From contig DMNE01000172.1 of assembly GCA_003453735.1 (NCBI GenBank), forward strand, positions 3,709 through 9,184: a DNA stretch of 5,476 bases, read 5' to 3'. The translations under genes and the position numbers were made by a program. The notes beneath the pieces were generated by a model. It was not told where the DNA came from. It worked only from the letters and a program-made list of their open reading frames with translations, and did no database searches. Source of the stretch: Nitrospiraceae bacterium. Its GTDB lineage: Bacteria > Nitrospirota > Thermodesulfovibrionia > Thermodesulfovibrionales > UBA9159. Position 1 is the first letter of the stretch. Every line of letters begins with the position of its first letter. Below are positions 1 through 5,476 of this stretch, piece after piece.

Positions 1-99
1 GGCCTCGCTCCGGTTGGAATAGCCTTTTTTCTCAATCAGGCTATCGAACCTTTCAAGCAGAATATTATCAAGTGATACGCCAAATCTTATAATCGCCAT
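1..99 (-). CDS. nikR: NikR nickel-responsive transcriptional regulator, N-terminal part (runs off left edge)
   Basis: Reading the minus strand from the ATG at 99-97 gives 33 residues that begin [19 protein letters not shown] and continue through a [10 protein letters not shown] segment to the window edge. This is the ribbon-helix-helix DNA-binding domain of NikR: the IRFGVSL stretch is the DNA-contacting beta strand, followed by helix A, and the GYxNRSEA turn leads into helix B. NikR is a cytoplasmic tetrameric repressor that binds Ni(II) through its C-terminal ACT-like domain and represses nickel uptake genes, in some organisms including its own gene. The nickel-binding domain lies outside the window, so it cannot be checked. 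The start is supported by an A-rich AAAGG ribosome binding site at 107-111 with 7 nt spacing and by a promoter further upstream. No stop or frameshift is seen in the visible part. Confidence 0.88.
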   Translation of the reverse strand, partial: MAIIRFGVSLDNILLERFDSLIEKKGYSNRSEA

Positions 100-100
100 A

Positions 101-127
101 GTAATACCTTTTTTTAATTAGTGTTAT
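101..127 (-). promoter_or_regulatory. Candidate autoregulatory operator (inverted repeat over the nikR promoter)
   Basis: On the plus strand GTAATAC (101-107) and GTGTTAT (121-127) form an imperfect inverted repeat, 5 of 7 positions matching, separated by 13 nt. It overlaps the predicted -10 box, transcription start and ribosome binding site of nikR, where a repressor would block expression. The half-sites resemble the GTGTTAC / GTAACAC halves I recall for deltaproteobacterial NikR operators, and the spacing is similar, but here the two halves appear in reversed order. That leaves the assignment tentative. Confidence 0.3.
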
Positions 128-154
128 TCTAGTGACGCTGGCCCTATTTGTCAA
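126..154 (-). promoter_or_regulatory. Sigma-70-type promoter of nikR
   Basis: On the minus strand a perfect TTGACA (154-149) is followed by a 17-nt spacer and TAGAAT (131-126), one mismatch from the -10 consensus. The expected transcription start is near 119, giving a leader of about 20 nt that contains the AAAGG ribosome binding site. Orientation and distance fit nikR. This is a sequence match only. Confidence 0.65.
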
Positions 155-458
155 TAGACGGCGAATCGTTGTCCTCCGCCATCCATATGGCGTACTGTGC
201 ATTTCGCGACGGGGTATAGTGACGCCGGAGCACAGGATTTGTGATGAATTGCGATTCATCAGTGCTGATACGGAAAAATACGTCGGAGCATTTAAGACAC
301 CAACATTGAGAAATTACTGAAAGGGACCCTTATATGCATGCTGGTCAATTTTACCACCTTGAGGAAGTCCTTGAGTTTTATCATCAGTCGGAGAGCCATG
401 AATTGGGTACGGCGTATTGAGTGAGGATGAAGTAAATCAACTTCGAACGCTCCTTTGA
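132..458 (+). pseudogene. Degraded MauG / cytochrome c peroxidase-like gene (C-terminal fragment, frameshifted)
   Basis: Three consecutive pieces in two frames match the C-terminal end of the di-heme cytochrome c peroxidase/MauG family, periplasmic enzymes that reduce peroxide or oxidise protein substrates. In the frame of position 132, residues ending ADTEKYVGAFKTPTLRN (264-314) match the conserved FKTPTLRN motif. After a frame change near 313 the reading continues as ITERDPYMHAGQFYHLEEVL and on to HELG (313-417), like the family's APYMHxGxxxTLEEVLxHY. From 417 the first frame resumes as LSEDEVNQLRTLL and hits TGA at 456, like the family's final helix. No CxxCH heme motif is present in any frame. 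Scattered similarity upstream (for example FRDGV near 199, where the family has WDGR) suggests internal deletion, but only 264-455 is secure. The remnant cannot make a working enzyme. Confidence 0.66.
242..261. repeat. Perfect short inverted repeat (8-bp arms, 4-nt loop)
   Basis: TGATGAAT (242-249) and ATTCATCA (254-261) are exact reverse complements around the loop TGCG. No T-run follows, so it is not a standard terminator. It lies inside the decayed peroxidase remnant just before its recognisable C-terminal part. Confidence 0.5.
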
Positions 459-626
459 ACCCTGGGTAGGTTGGTGGCAGTGGATCAACAGTGACGATGC
501 GAAATAGAAGAAGGTTTTTATGTTTTTTAATACAAAGATATAAGGTCACATCCGCCCAGAAACTCTCACCCGTAAGATTTCCTCATGCTCCGGAGGCTCC
601 TTGCACACACACGAGCGGCGAGGTAG

Positions 627-2239
627 TTACTTCAACGGATTCCCCGATTCACCAGAAGACGTCTCACGGCTGTTCATGTCTTCCTTTTGTTTGGATTGAT
701 AAAATTCGAGAAATGAGAGGGCCAGCCGATCGTTAGGGTTTATCTTTAGTGTCTCGCGAAACTGGACGATTGCCTCATCCAGCCGCCCTAAATCGGCCAG
801 CGCAAGGCCCATATTCCTATGGGTCTCCACATCGTCGTACTTAATTTGCAGAGCAGCTTCAAAGTGGACGATAGCCTCTGCTGACCGCCCTTGGCGGGCC
901 AGCGCAGACCCAAGACTCGTATGCGCCGCTGCATCTTCAGATGTAACGGCGAGCGTATGCGTAAAGAGAGTTATACTGTTCACTCCAGTAACCGGCCTGT
1001 ATAAACGCTACACCGCAGAGTATTACCAGAATCCCTACGCCGGCAACTTCAAGCGCCCTTATACGGAAGATTTCTGTTGTCGGCCCCACCACCTCCCGCA
1101 GACCAGGCAATCATGATGAACAGCCCTATAGATGGTAGATATGTGTATCGGTCCGCCATCGCTTGGCCGCCAACCTGGATAAGTCCGATCACGGGGATTA
1201 GCATGATCAAGTACCAAAACCATCCTACCGCTAAAAAGGGGCGTTGCCGCGACTGTCGCAAAACAATATACGAAAGTGTGAGAAGCACCAGTGCTGCCCC
1301 TGCAACTTTCCACCATAACATGGTGCTCTCCGGATAGGGATAATATACAGCCAAAGATGATGGCCAGAACATCTTCCAAAGGTAAGTCACGAATGAGATT
1401 ATGGCATTGGCGACCCTTGTTGTGAAAGGCAGGGCCTCGAACGTACTTACCGCCCCGCCTTGCTGCTGCGCAATGTAAGTGATAATGGAGGAGACCATGG
1501 ACAGGCCCACTAGGGGCGCTTTTTCCAGGAGAATCCGCCCCCACGGAGCAAGTAAGCTCTTCGATCCGTCTGTCGGTTTGGCAAGAACGATCCGCTGCAA
1601 CGGCCAGACGTCCGACATCAACAGTACAAACGGTTCTGTCACCAGCATCGGTTTTGCCATTAGCCCAAGCGCGAACAACACCAGAACCACTAGATAGCGC
1701 CACAAATTCGGCAAGCGCGCATATTGCGCGTATGCCAGAAGCGTCAACATGAAGAAGAAACCCGAAAGAACGTCCTTGCGCTCCGCCACCCAGGCAATCG
1801 ACTCCACGTGCAAGGGATGAGTCCTAAAAAGCGCGGCAATGAAGGCGCTCTTCCAAAGCGCCCCCGTCATGCTGTAAAAGTCAACGAACAGCAGAGCTGT
1901 CGAGAAGGAGTGGAGAAAGACGTTGACCAAGTGGTGCCACCCTGCATCCATGCCAAACAGGCTGACGTCAAGCATGTGCGATAACCACGTAAGGGGATGC
2001 CAGTTAGCACGGGTGAAAGTCGAAAAAGCCCGGCGAAGGCCGTCCAGCGTCAAGCCTTGCTGGACATATGAATTCATGGCGACATACGAATAGTCATCCA
2101 ATATAAGAAAATCATAATATTGTCTGTTTCTGAGAAAAACCTTATGCCTGTGGCGAAAACGCCACGGTCTCAGGCGGAGGAATGTTGCGAAACTGCCATA
2201 AACCGCCAAAAAAACAATGTTACGATTGGAAACCAACAT
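627..2239 (-). pseudogene. TMTC-like membrane glycosyltransferase-type protein with C-terminal TPRs, split by two frameshifts
   Basis: The first 396-codon segment (2239-1049) is a multi-pass membrane protein with landmarks of the bacterial TMTC-like/TPR family (GT-C fold): LDDYSYV with the acidic pair D48-D49 expected in the first external loop, ANWHPLTWLSHMLD (78-91), HPLHVESIAWVAERKDVLS (141-159), LMAKPMLV (193-200) and GQAMADRYTYLP (358-369). Homology then moves to another minus-strand frame (about 1099-980), reading IRALEVAGVGILVILCGVAF and QAGYWS. It moves again near 983 to NSITLFTHTLAVTSEDAAAH, which runs through two TPR units (about 934-730) to a stop at 627. Together these rebuild one continuous family member of about 530 residues. 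The family's role is taken to be lipid-linked sugar transfer to proteins, but substrates of bacterial members are mostly unknown. The N-terminal 35-45 residues match poorly and no good ribosome binding site precedes 2239. Decay is likely; sequencing error is possible. Confidence 0.72.
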
Positions 2240-2250
2240 ATGTAAATCAT

Positions 2251-2276
2251 ATTACTGATGCGGGTTATTCAGTAAT
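2251..2276. repeat. Perfect inverted repeat in the divergent intergenic region
   Basis: ATTACTGA (2251-2258) and TCAGTAAT (2269-2276) are exact reverse complements separated by 10 nt. The repeat lies 12 bp upstream of the start of the minus-strand TMTC-like gene. The centre-to-centre spacing (18 bp, nearly two helical turns) suits a dimeric regulator, or it could form a leader hairpin. No known operator consensus was recognised. Confidence 0.45.
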
Positions 2277-2333
2277 CAAACAGTTCCCAAGTGGACAGTT
2301 TGTTTGTCGAGCGACAGATGGCGTGCAGCTTGA

Positions 2334-2339
2334 ATTATA
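2334..2339 (-). promoter_or_regulatory. Possible -10 box for the TMTC-like gene
   Basis: TATAAT is read on the minus strand at 2339-2334, about 95 bp upstream of the 2239 start. No convincing -35 element lies at 16-18 bp. Transcription from here would place the 2251-2276 inverted repeat in the leader. Weak call in AT-rich DNA. Confidence 0.25.
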
Positions 2340-2382
2340 GAGGGTATCAATATTGGTAAGATATTTTAGTGGATCAATTTAT

Positions 2383-2388
2383 TATAAT
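2383..2388 (+). promoter_or_regulatory. -10 box immediately upstream of acuC
   Basis: A perfect TATAAT ends only 5 nt before the ATG at 2394, so transcription would start at or within a few bases of the start codon. The region 15-18 bp upstream is AT-rich without a recognisable -35. The in-frame TAA at 2385-2387 lies inside this box and excludes an upstream start. Confidence 0.4.
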
Positions 2389-2393
2389 ATGGG

Positions 2394-3350
2394 ATGAGAA
2401 GAACGGGTTTCTTATATGATGAACGGTTTTTGCTCCATCGCACGGGACCCGAACATCCTGAGTCGCCTGAACGGCTCTCTGCGATTCACAGGGGAGTCGA
2501 AGAGGCGGGACTGCTGTCGAGTTTAATCTTGATCAGTGCCATTAGGGCGAAGCAGGAATGGATCGAGGCTGTCCATAGCATGAAATTAATTATGCGCTTC
2601 GAGGAGGCATGTCTTTGGGGTTTGGATATGCTTGACCACGCCGACAACAGGATAAGCAGGGAAACCTTCGAGACAGCGATGCTTGCCGCCGGAGGTATTA
2701 TTGAAGTTGTGGACCGTGTGATGAAGGGCGATCTAGACAATGCCTTCTGCGCGGTCAGACCGCCCGGACATCATGCGGAAGTCAACAGGGTCATGGGCTT
2801 TTGCTTTTTCAACAATATCGCCATTGCCGCCAGATATCTACAGGACAAGTGGAGGATACGGAAGATAGGCATTATCGATTTCGACGTCCATCATGGCAAC
2901 GGCACACAAATGATTTTCGATGATGATCCCTCCGTCTTTTTCTATTCCATTCATGAACACCCTTCCTTTGCCTATCCCGGCACCGGCAGGGAATTTGAAA
3001 AAGGTTCGGGATCAGGACTCGGGTTCACCCTAAACTCTCCAGTATTGCCCGGTCAGGGAGACAAAGAATATAAAGAGCTGCTGCAAAGAGACCTGTTCCC
3101 AGCGTTTCAAGAGTTCAAGCCTGAAGTAATCCTTGTGTCTGCAGGCTTTGATGCCCATATCGACGATGATATGTCCGATATAAAGCTGTCGACAGAATGC
3201 TTTTCATGGATAATGGAAAAGATCGTTGGAATGGCTGACCGATATTCTCATGGAAAGGTCATTTCTATTCTCGAAGGGGGATATGCCATCCACCGTCTGC
3301 CTGAATTGTCGAAAAACCATATCGAAATCCTGCTTGGCAGCAAAGCCTGA
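2394..3350 (+). CDS. acuC: Histone deacetylase-superfamily protein, AcuC-like zinc deacetylase
   Basis: This 318-residue protein spans the usual full length of the bacterial arginase/deacetylase-fold enzymes that remove acetyl groups from lysines or small amines in the cytoplasm. The N-terminal TGFLYDERFLLH and GPEHPESPERL (18-28) are family hallmarks. PPGHHAEVNRVMGFCFFNN (123-141) holds the catalytic pair H126/H127. IDFDVHHGNG (161-170) supplies zinc ligands D164 and H166, AGFDAH (250-255) supplies the third ligand D253, and EGGY (294-297) supplies catalytic Y297. All key residues are present, so it should be active. The ATG at 2394 is the only usable start because an in-frame stop lies at 2385 and the family N-terminus begins at once; no Shine-Dalgarno is seen. 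acuB follows after 11 bp. In Bacillus AcuC deacetylates acetyl-CoA synthetase; that role here is inferred from the pairing. A different acylated substrate, such as an acetylpolyamine, is possible. Confidence 0.9.
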   Translation: MRRTGFLYDERFLLHRTGPEHPESPERLSAIHRGVEEAGLLSSLILISAIRAKQEWIEAVHSMKLIMRFEEACLWGLDMLDHADNRISRETFETAMLAAGGIIEVVDRVMKGDLDNAFCAVRPPGHHAEVNRVMGFCFFNNIAIAARYLQDKWRIRKIGIIDFDVHHGNGTQMIFDDDPSVFFYSIHEHPSFAYPGTGREFEKGSGSGLGFTLNSPVLPGQGDKEYKELLQRDLFPAFQEFKPEVILVSAGFDAHIDDDMSDIKLSTECFSWIMEKIVGMADRYSHGKVISILEGGYAIHRLPELSKNHIEILLGSKA

Positions 3351-3351
3351 A

Positions 3352-3357
3352 AGGGGG
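3352..3357 (+). promoter_or_regulatory. Ribosome binding site of acuB
   Basis: AGGGGG lies 4 nt before the ATG at 3362, within the 11-bp acuC-acuB gap. It is a strong Shine-Dalgarno that fixes the start and contrasts with the missing site in front of acuC. Confidence 0.7.
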
Positions 3358-3361
3358 TAAG

Positions 3362-4042
3362 ATGTTTATTAATAAATCGATGACAAGAATTGTAATCACG
3401 ATCGGCCCGGAGGCTACCGTCCTTCAAGCAAGGGCAACGATGGACAAGCACCACATCAGGCATCTCCCGGTTGTGAAGGAAGATAATATCCTGATCGGCA
3501 TCATTACCGACCGCGATATACGAAGCGCCCTACCTTCCGTCTTTTTGACCGGCATGGGGGATCCGAAGGAAAGGGAGCAGATTTCCGATCTGAAGGTGAG
3601 TGAAGTCATGACCCAAAATCCTATCACCATAACCCCTATGGACACCCTCGAGGATGCTATCCTGCTGATGTACAAGATGCGCAAGGGAGCATTGCCGGTT
3701 GTAGACAAAGAAGGAAAGGTGACAGGTATCATTTCGACTCGCGATCTGATCAGAGCCTTTATTAATGTGCTGGGACTCGAGGAGCCCGGGACACTCTTGT
3801 GTATCGAGGTTGAGGACAAGCTCGGGCAGATGAAAAGGATTGTGGATGCAATTACCGAGGAGAAGATATCCTTCGGGAGCATTCTTGTCGCCAGGCGCTG
3901 GAAAGAGGGGAAGCGAGCTATTTTCCCCTATCTGTTGACGAATAATGTAGTCAAAGTGAAAAAGAAACTGGCGGGCATGGGATATAAAGTGCTCGACCCG
4001 ATGAAGTGGTCTCTGGATCAGGGCCCCAAAGAAGAGAAATGA
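3362..4042 (+). CDS. acuB: AcuB-like protein: tandem CBS domains plus ACT-type domain
   Basis: The 226-residue protein begins like AcuB family members, with a CBS domain at about 1-60 (VITIGPEATVLQARATM, then HIRHLPVV and GIITDRDI). A second CBS domain at about 78-136 contains VMTQNPITI, GALPVVDKEGKVTGIISTRD and a following helix. The C-terminal part (about 143-212, from GTLLCIEVEDKLGQM) has the beta-alpha-beta pattern of an ACT domain. Tandem CBS domains usually bind adenine nucleotides (AMP, ATP, SAM) and ACT domains bind small ligands, so this is a cytoplasmic sensor rather than an enzyme. Bacillus AcuB is encoded with AcuA and AcuC near acsA, and its biochemical role is not settled. Here it directly follows acuC in the same direction and is probably translated from the same mRNA. 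Length and domain order are complete, with no break. A short charged tail ends the protein. Confidence 0.87.
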   Translation: MFINKSMTRIVITIGPEATVLQARATMDKHHIRHLPVVKEDNILIGIITDRDIRSALPSVFLTGMGDPKEREQISDLKVSEVMTQNPITITPMDTLEDAILLMYKMRKGALPVVDKEGKVTGIISTRDLIRAFINVLGLEEPGTLLCIEVEDKLGQMKRIVDAITEEKISFGSILVARRWKEGKRAIFPYLLTNNVVKVKKKLAGMGYKVLDPMKWSLDQGPKEEK

Positions 4043-4172
4043 CGTCCAGAGGGACAGAATCATAAAGTGATTGAAACCCTGGTTCACCTGCATCGTTATA
4101 AAGAGCTTCTGGTGGGAATGTTTTGAACTAGGTGTCAAGTGGTCTCAAAAAGGAAATTCGTATAATCATTGT

Positions 4173-4177
4173 CAGGA
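4173..4177 (+). promoter_or_regulatory. Ribosome binding site deciding the FkbM start
   Basis: CAGGA ends 7 nt before the ATG at 4185. The open frame extends upstream to 4071, but that extension has no family similarity, so this site supports 4185 as the start. A TATAAT at 4161-4166 has no good -35 and is too close to the site to be a convincing promoter. Confidence 0.5.
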
Positions 4178-4184
4178 TTTTCCC

Positions 4185-4808
4185 ATGAAGATACTCGAGA
4201 TACTCCGCCGCAATCGGGCAGTTAATGCCCTTGTCAAATGGTCGAGGATAGACAGGCTTATTGATCTCTGTCTTTCCCGCTTCCCGCTTGTGCGAACGAC
4301 TCCAAATGGACTGCAGTACCAAATATCGAGCGCCTCATCACTGATTGTGGCAAATGAAATCTTCGGCATGGATTGCTACGGAAAAGCGATCAGAGCTGTC
4401 GCGCCCAAGACGTTTATCGATCTTGGGACGAACGTCGGCTATTTCCCTGTTGCTGTTGCGGAACCTCTTCGGTCGCAAGGTTTCAAGGGCCTTTGCGTCG
4501 AACCGAATCCATCCCTTAGCGACTCGGTTAGATTTCATATCACTACGAACAGGCTTGAGAACGTCCATTTCAGACAGGGGGCCGTAGGTCTGCGAGGAGC
4601 ATCTCGGGAGACGGATTTCTACATCAACCCTTCCCATATCGCGTCCTCTCTTTCGAACAGATTTAATCCACTACTGCCGGTCGTCGGCAAGACCAAAAGA
4701 ATTACGGTGCCGATGATCGACCTGCCGAAAGAATGGGACAGTCTTTTCCCGAGTGAGCGGATCAATCTTCTCAAGATCGACATAGAGGAAAAAGTAGGAT
4801 ATGTATAG
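4185..4808 (+). pseudogene. FkbM-family SAM-dependent methyltransferase, 3'-truncated
   Basis: From the ATG at 4185 the frame gives 207 residues. FIDLGTNVGYF (77-87) is the SAM-binding motif I of the FkbM family, and CVEPNP (104-109) is the acidic loop that contacts the SAM ribose. ERINLLKIDIE (191-201) is the late conserved strand that normally continues as GxE and on to the C-terminal part of the fold. Here homology stops at about 4787 and the frame runs through six unrelated codons (EKVGYV) to TAG. An estimated 40-60 residues are missing. FkbM enzymes are O-methyltransferases often found in polysaccharide, glycan or natural-product loci; the substrate cannot be predicted. The gene lies 142 bp after acuB, so it is probably not part of that operon. 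The DNA beyond the break carries transposase remnants, suggesting insertion followed by deletion. The truncated product would probably not be functional. Confidence 0.78.
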
Positions 4809-4857
4809 TTATTTAAGGGACAGTGCACTAGTGTAGTTCGGCCAACGCTTCTTCGTT

Positions 4858-5010
4858 ATTCGTTGGATAATGGATGTCCGTTTCCACTGCGGTACTGTCC
4901 ATCCGCACGCTCTTGCAGTCTTCCACCCCCGCCTCTTCTATCACGATCCTGTTTATTGCAACCATCAGCTCTTTCAAGCTCTTGCCTTTGATCTGGCAGA
5001 TGTATTTGTG
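4858..5010 (-). pseudogene. Transposase remnant (DDE type) from a decayed insertion sequence
   Basis: Within a 90-codon minus-strand frame (5100-4828), residues 31-81 end with EAGVEDCKSVRMDSTAVETD followed by IHYPTN. This matches the region around the first catalytic aspartate (D68, in MDST) of DDE transposases of the IS5/IS1182/ISNCY-like type, where VRVDxTVVETNIHYPTDSSLL is typical. Similarity stops after PTN; the next codons (NEEALAELH, stop) do not continue the family pattern. The N-terminal domain, the second D and the E are missing, so it is inactive. The family name is from memory of the motif and is not certain. Its C-terminal side faces the break in the FkbM gene. Confidence 0.6.
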
Positions 5011-5388
5011 AGAAGGGCAGCAGTAAAAGTTATAACCGGCAATTATTATGCAAGAGCTAAGAACGTGCTTTTTAAGAATTGTGATAAGGCATTTCACCAA
5101 ATTTTGAAGAGTAAAATCTGTTACCCGCTTTTCTTGTATTTCTCTGTAATATTCTCCGAAATATTTGCAATGCCCGTAATTGCTGATATACTATTAATTG
5201 AGCGGGAGCTGAAGATCTTATGAAGCGCACTCCTCGAGAGCTGTTTTTAGTTGCTCCGCGATGTCTTCATCTGCCATATTCCATAATTTTATCACAACCG
5301 AAAGGGATGGGAATCGTTTCAACTGACTGGGTGAATTTTGGATGCAAAACAGCCTAAATTTTCCCATTTTTTCGAAACAAAGAAAGAA
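5011..5388. other. Stretch without a recognised gene
   Basis: This AT-rich segment separates the transposase remnant from the tRNA terminator. A minus-strand open frame covers 5409-5218, ending with a peptide that contains MADEDIAEQLKTALEECAS. It starts inside the terminator hairpin, has no recognised domain and no good ribosome binding site, so I do not call it a gene. The stretch may hold the eroded N-terminal part of the same transposase. No copy of the tRNA 3' end that would mark an attachment site is seen. Confidence 0.4.
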
Positions 5389-5420
5389 GGCATTCCCAAG
5401 CTGTAACACTTGGAAATGCC
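5389..5420. terminator. Strong hairpin, likely bidirectional rho-independent terminator
   Basis: Two 12-nt arms (5389-5400 and 5409-5420) pair around an 8-nt loop with one imperfect position, which is a G-U wobble in minus-strand RNA; an A-T pair extends the stem. On the minus strand it follows the tRNA 3' end by 11 nt and leads into a U-rich run (TTCTTTCTTTG). On the plus strand it is followed by CTTTTT (5425-5430). It should therefore end tRNA transcription and also stop transcription arriving from the left. Confidence 0.75.
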
Positions 5421-5431
5421 TAATCTTTTTG

Positions 5432-5476
5432 TGGAGCCGGGGAGGAGATTCGAACTCCCGACCTGCTGATTACGAA
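5432..5476 (-). tRNA. tRNA-Thr (anticodon CGU), 3' part, cut by right edge
   Basis: The minus strand reads from position 32 of a tRNA: anticodon loop TTCGTAA (anticodon CGT, decoding ACG), anticodon 3' stem TCAGC, variable loop AGGTC, T arm GGGAG-TTCGAAT-CTCCT, acceptor 3' strand CCCCGGC, discriminator T and encoded CCA (5434-5432). The TTCGAAT T-loop and the CAGCAGGTC context are typical of bacterial tRNA-Thr. The 5' half (acceptor, D arm and 5' anticodon stem) lies outside the window. Confidence 0.93.

Noticed and set aside
132..320. Intact 62-codon plus-strand reading frame as a small gene
   Set aside because: Only its last residues (ADTEKYVGAFKTPTLRN) are meaningful, and they continue in another frame as a peroxidase C-terminus; it is part of a pseudogene.
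491..736. 81-codon plus-strand reading frame
   Set aside because: No recognisable domain, and its second half is antisense to the TPR-coding region; treated as a shadow.
1059..1703. 214-codon minus-strand frame overlapping the TMTC-like gene
   Set aside because: It is an alternative frame of the same strand; the frame from 2239 carries the conserved family motifs.
2277..2302. CAAAC...GTTTG inverted and ACAGTT direct repeats upstream of acuC
   Set aside because: The arms are only 5-6 bp and are expected by chance in this AT-rich spacer.
4071..4184. 38-residue N-terminal extension of the FkbM methyltransferase
   Set aside because: The extension has no family similarity and no ribosome binding site, whereas CAGGA precedes the ATG at 4185.
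4870..5223. 117-codon plus-strand reading frame
   Set aside because: It is antisense to the transposase remnant, which has the recognisable MDSTAVETDIHYPTN motif, and shows no domain of its own.
5218..5409. 63-codon minus-strand frame as a small protein or antitoxin
   Set aside because: It begins within the tRNA terminator hairpin, lacks a ribosome binding site and matches no family I recognise.
5432..5476. tRNA 3' end as an integration (attachment) site
   Set aside because: No second copy of the tRNA 3' end and no integrase are visible in the window.

Overview
The window reads as a bacterial chromosomal segment of moderate GC with AT-rich spacers. A NikR regulator, a TMTC-like membrane protein with TPRs, an AcuC/AcuB pair and an FkbM methyltransferase would suit an anaerobic or metal-using Gram-negative such as a Desulfobacterota or Nitrospirota member. 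That placement is a guess from gene content, not from a marker gene. The striking feature is that much of the window is decayed. Two loci are split over several reading frames, one gene is cut off at its 3' end, and a transposase remnant lies beside the cut. The central pair (positions 2394-4042) is fully intact.

Layout, left to right. Positions 1-99 (minus) hold the first 33 codons of a nickel-responsive NikR regulator that runs off the left edge. Its upstream region has a near-consensus sigma-70 promoter overlapped by an imperfect inverted repeat. Positions 132-458 (plus) hold fragments of the C-terminal end of a MauG/cytochrome c peroxidase-like protein in more than one frame. Positions 459-626 hold nothing I recognise. 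Positions 627-2239 (minus) hold a TMTC-like multi-pass glycosyltransferase-type protein followed by TPRs; it needs two frame changes to read through. Positions 2240-2393 form a divergent intergenic region with a perfect 8-bp inverted repeat and -10-like boxes on both strands.

Positions 2394-3350 and 3362-4042 (plus) encode an AcuC-like zinc deacetylase and an AcuB-like CBS-CBS-ACT protein, 11 bp apart and almost certainly one operon. In Bacillus the acu genes control acetyl-CoA synthetase by reversible acetylation; no acuA or acsA is seen here. Positions 4185-4808 (plus) hold an FkbM-family methyltransferase that stops just after its DIE motif. The following DNA (4858-5010, minus) carries a short transposase remnant. 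The right edge has the 3' part of a tRNA-Thr(CGU) on the minus strand (5432-5476) and a strong bidirectional hairpin terminator (5389-5420).

I found no CRISPR array and no convincing new multigene system. The more interesting points are the probable leaderless start of acuC, the nikR control region and the clustered gene decay around an intact acuC-acuB pair.
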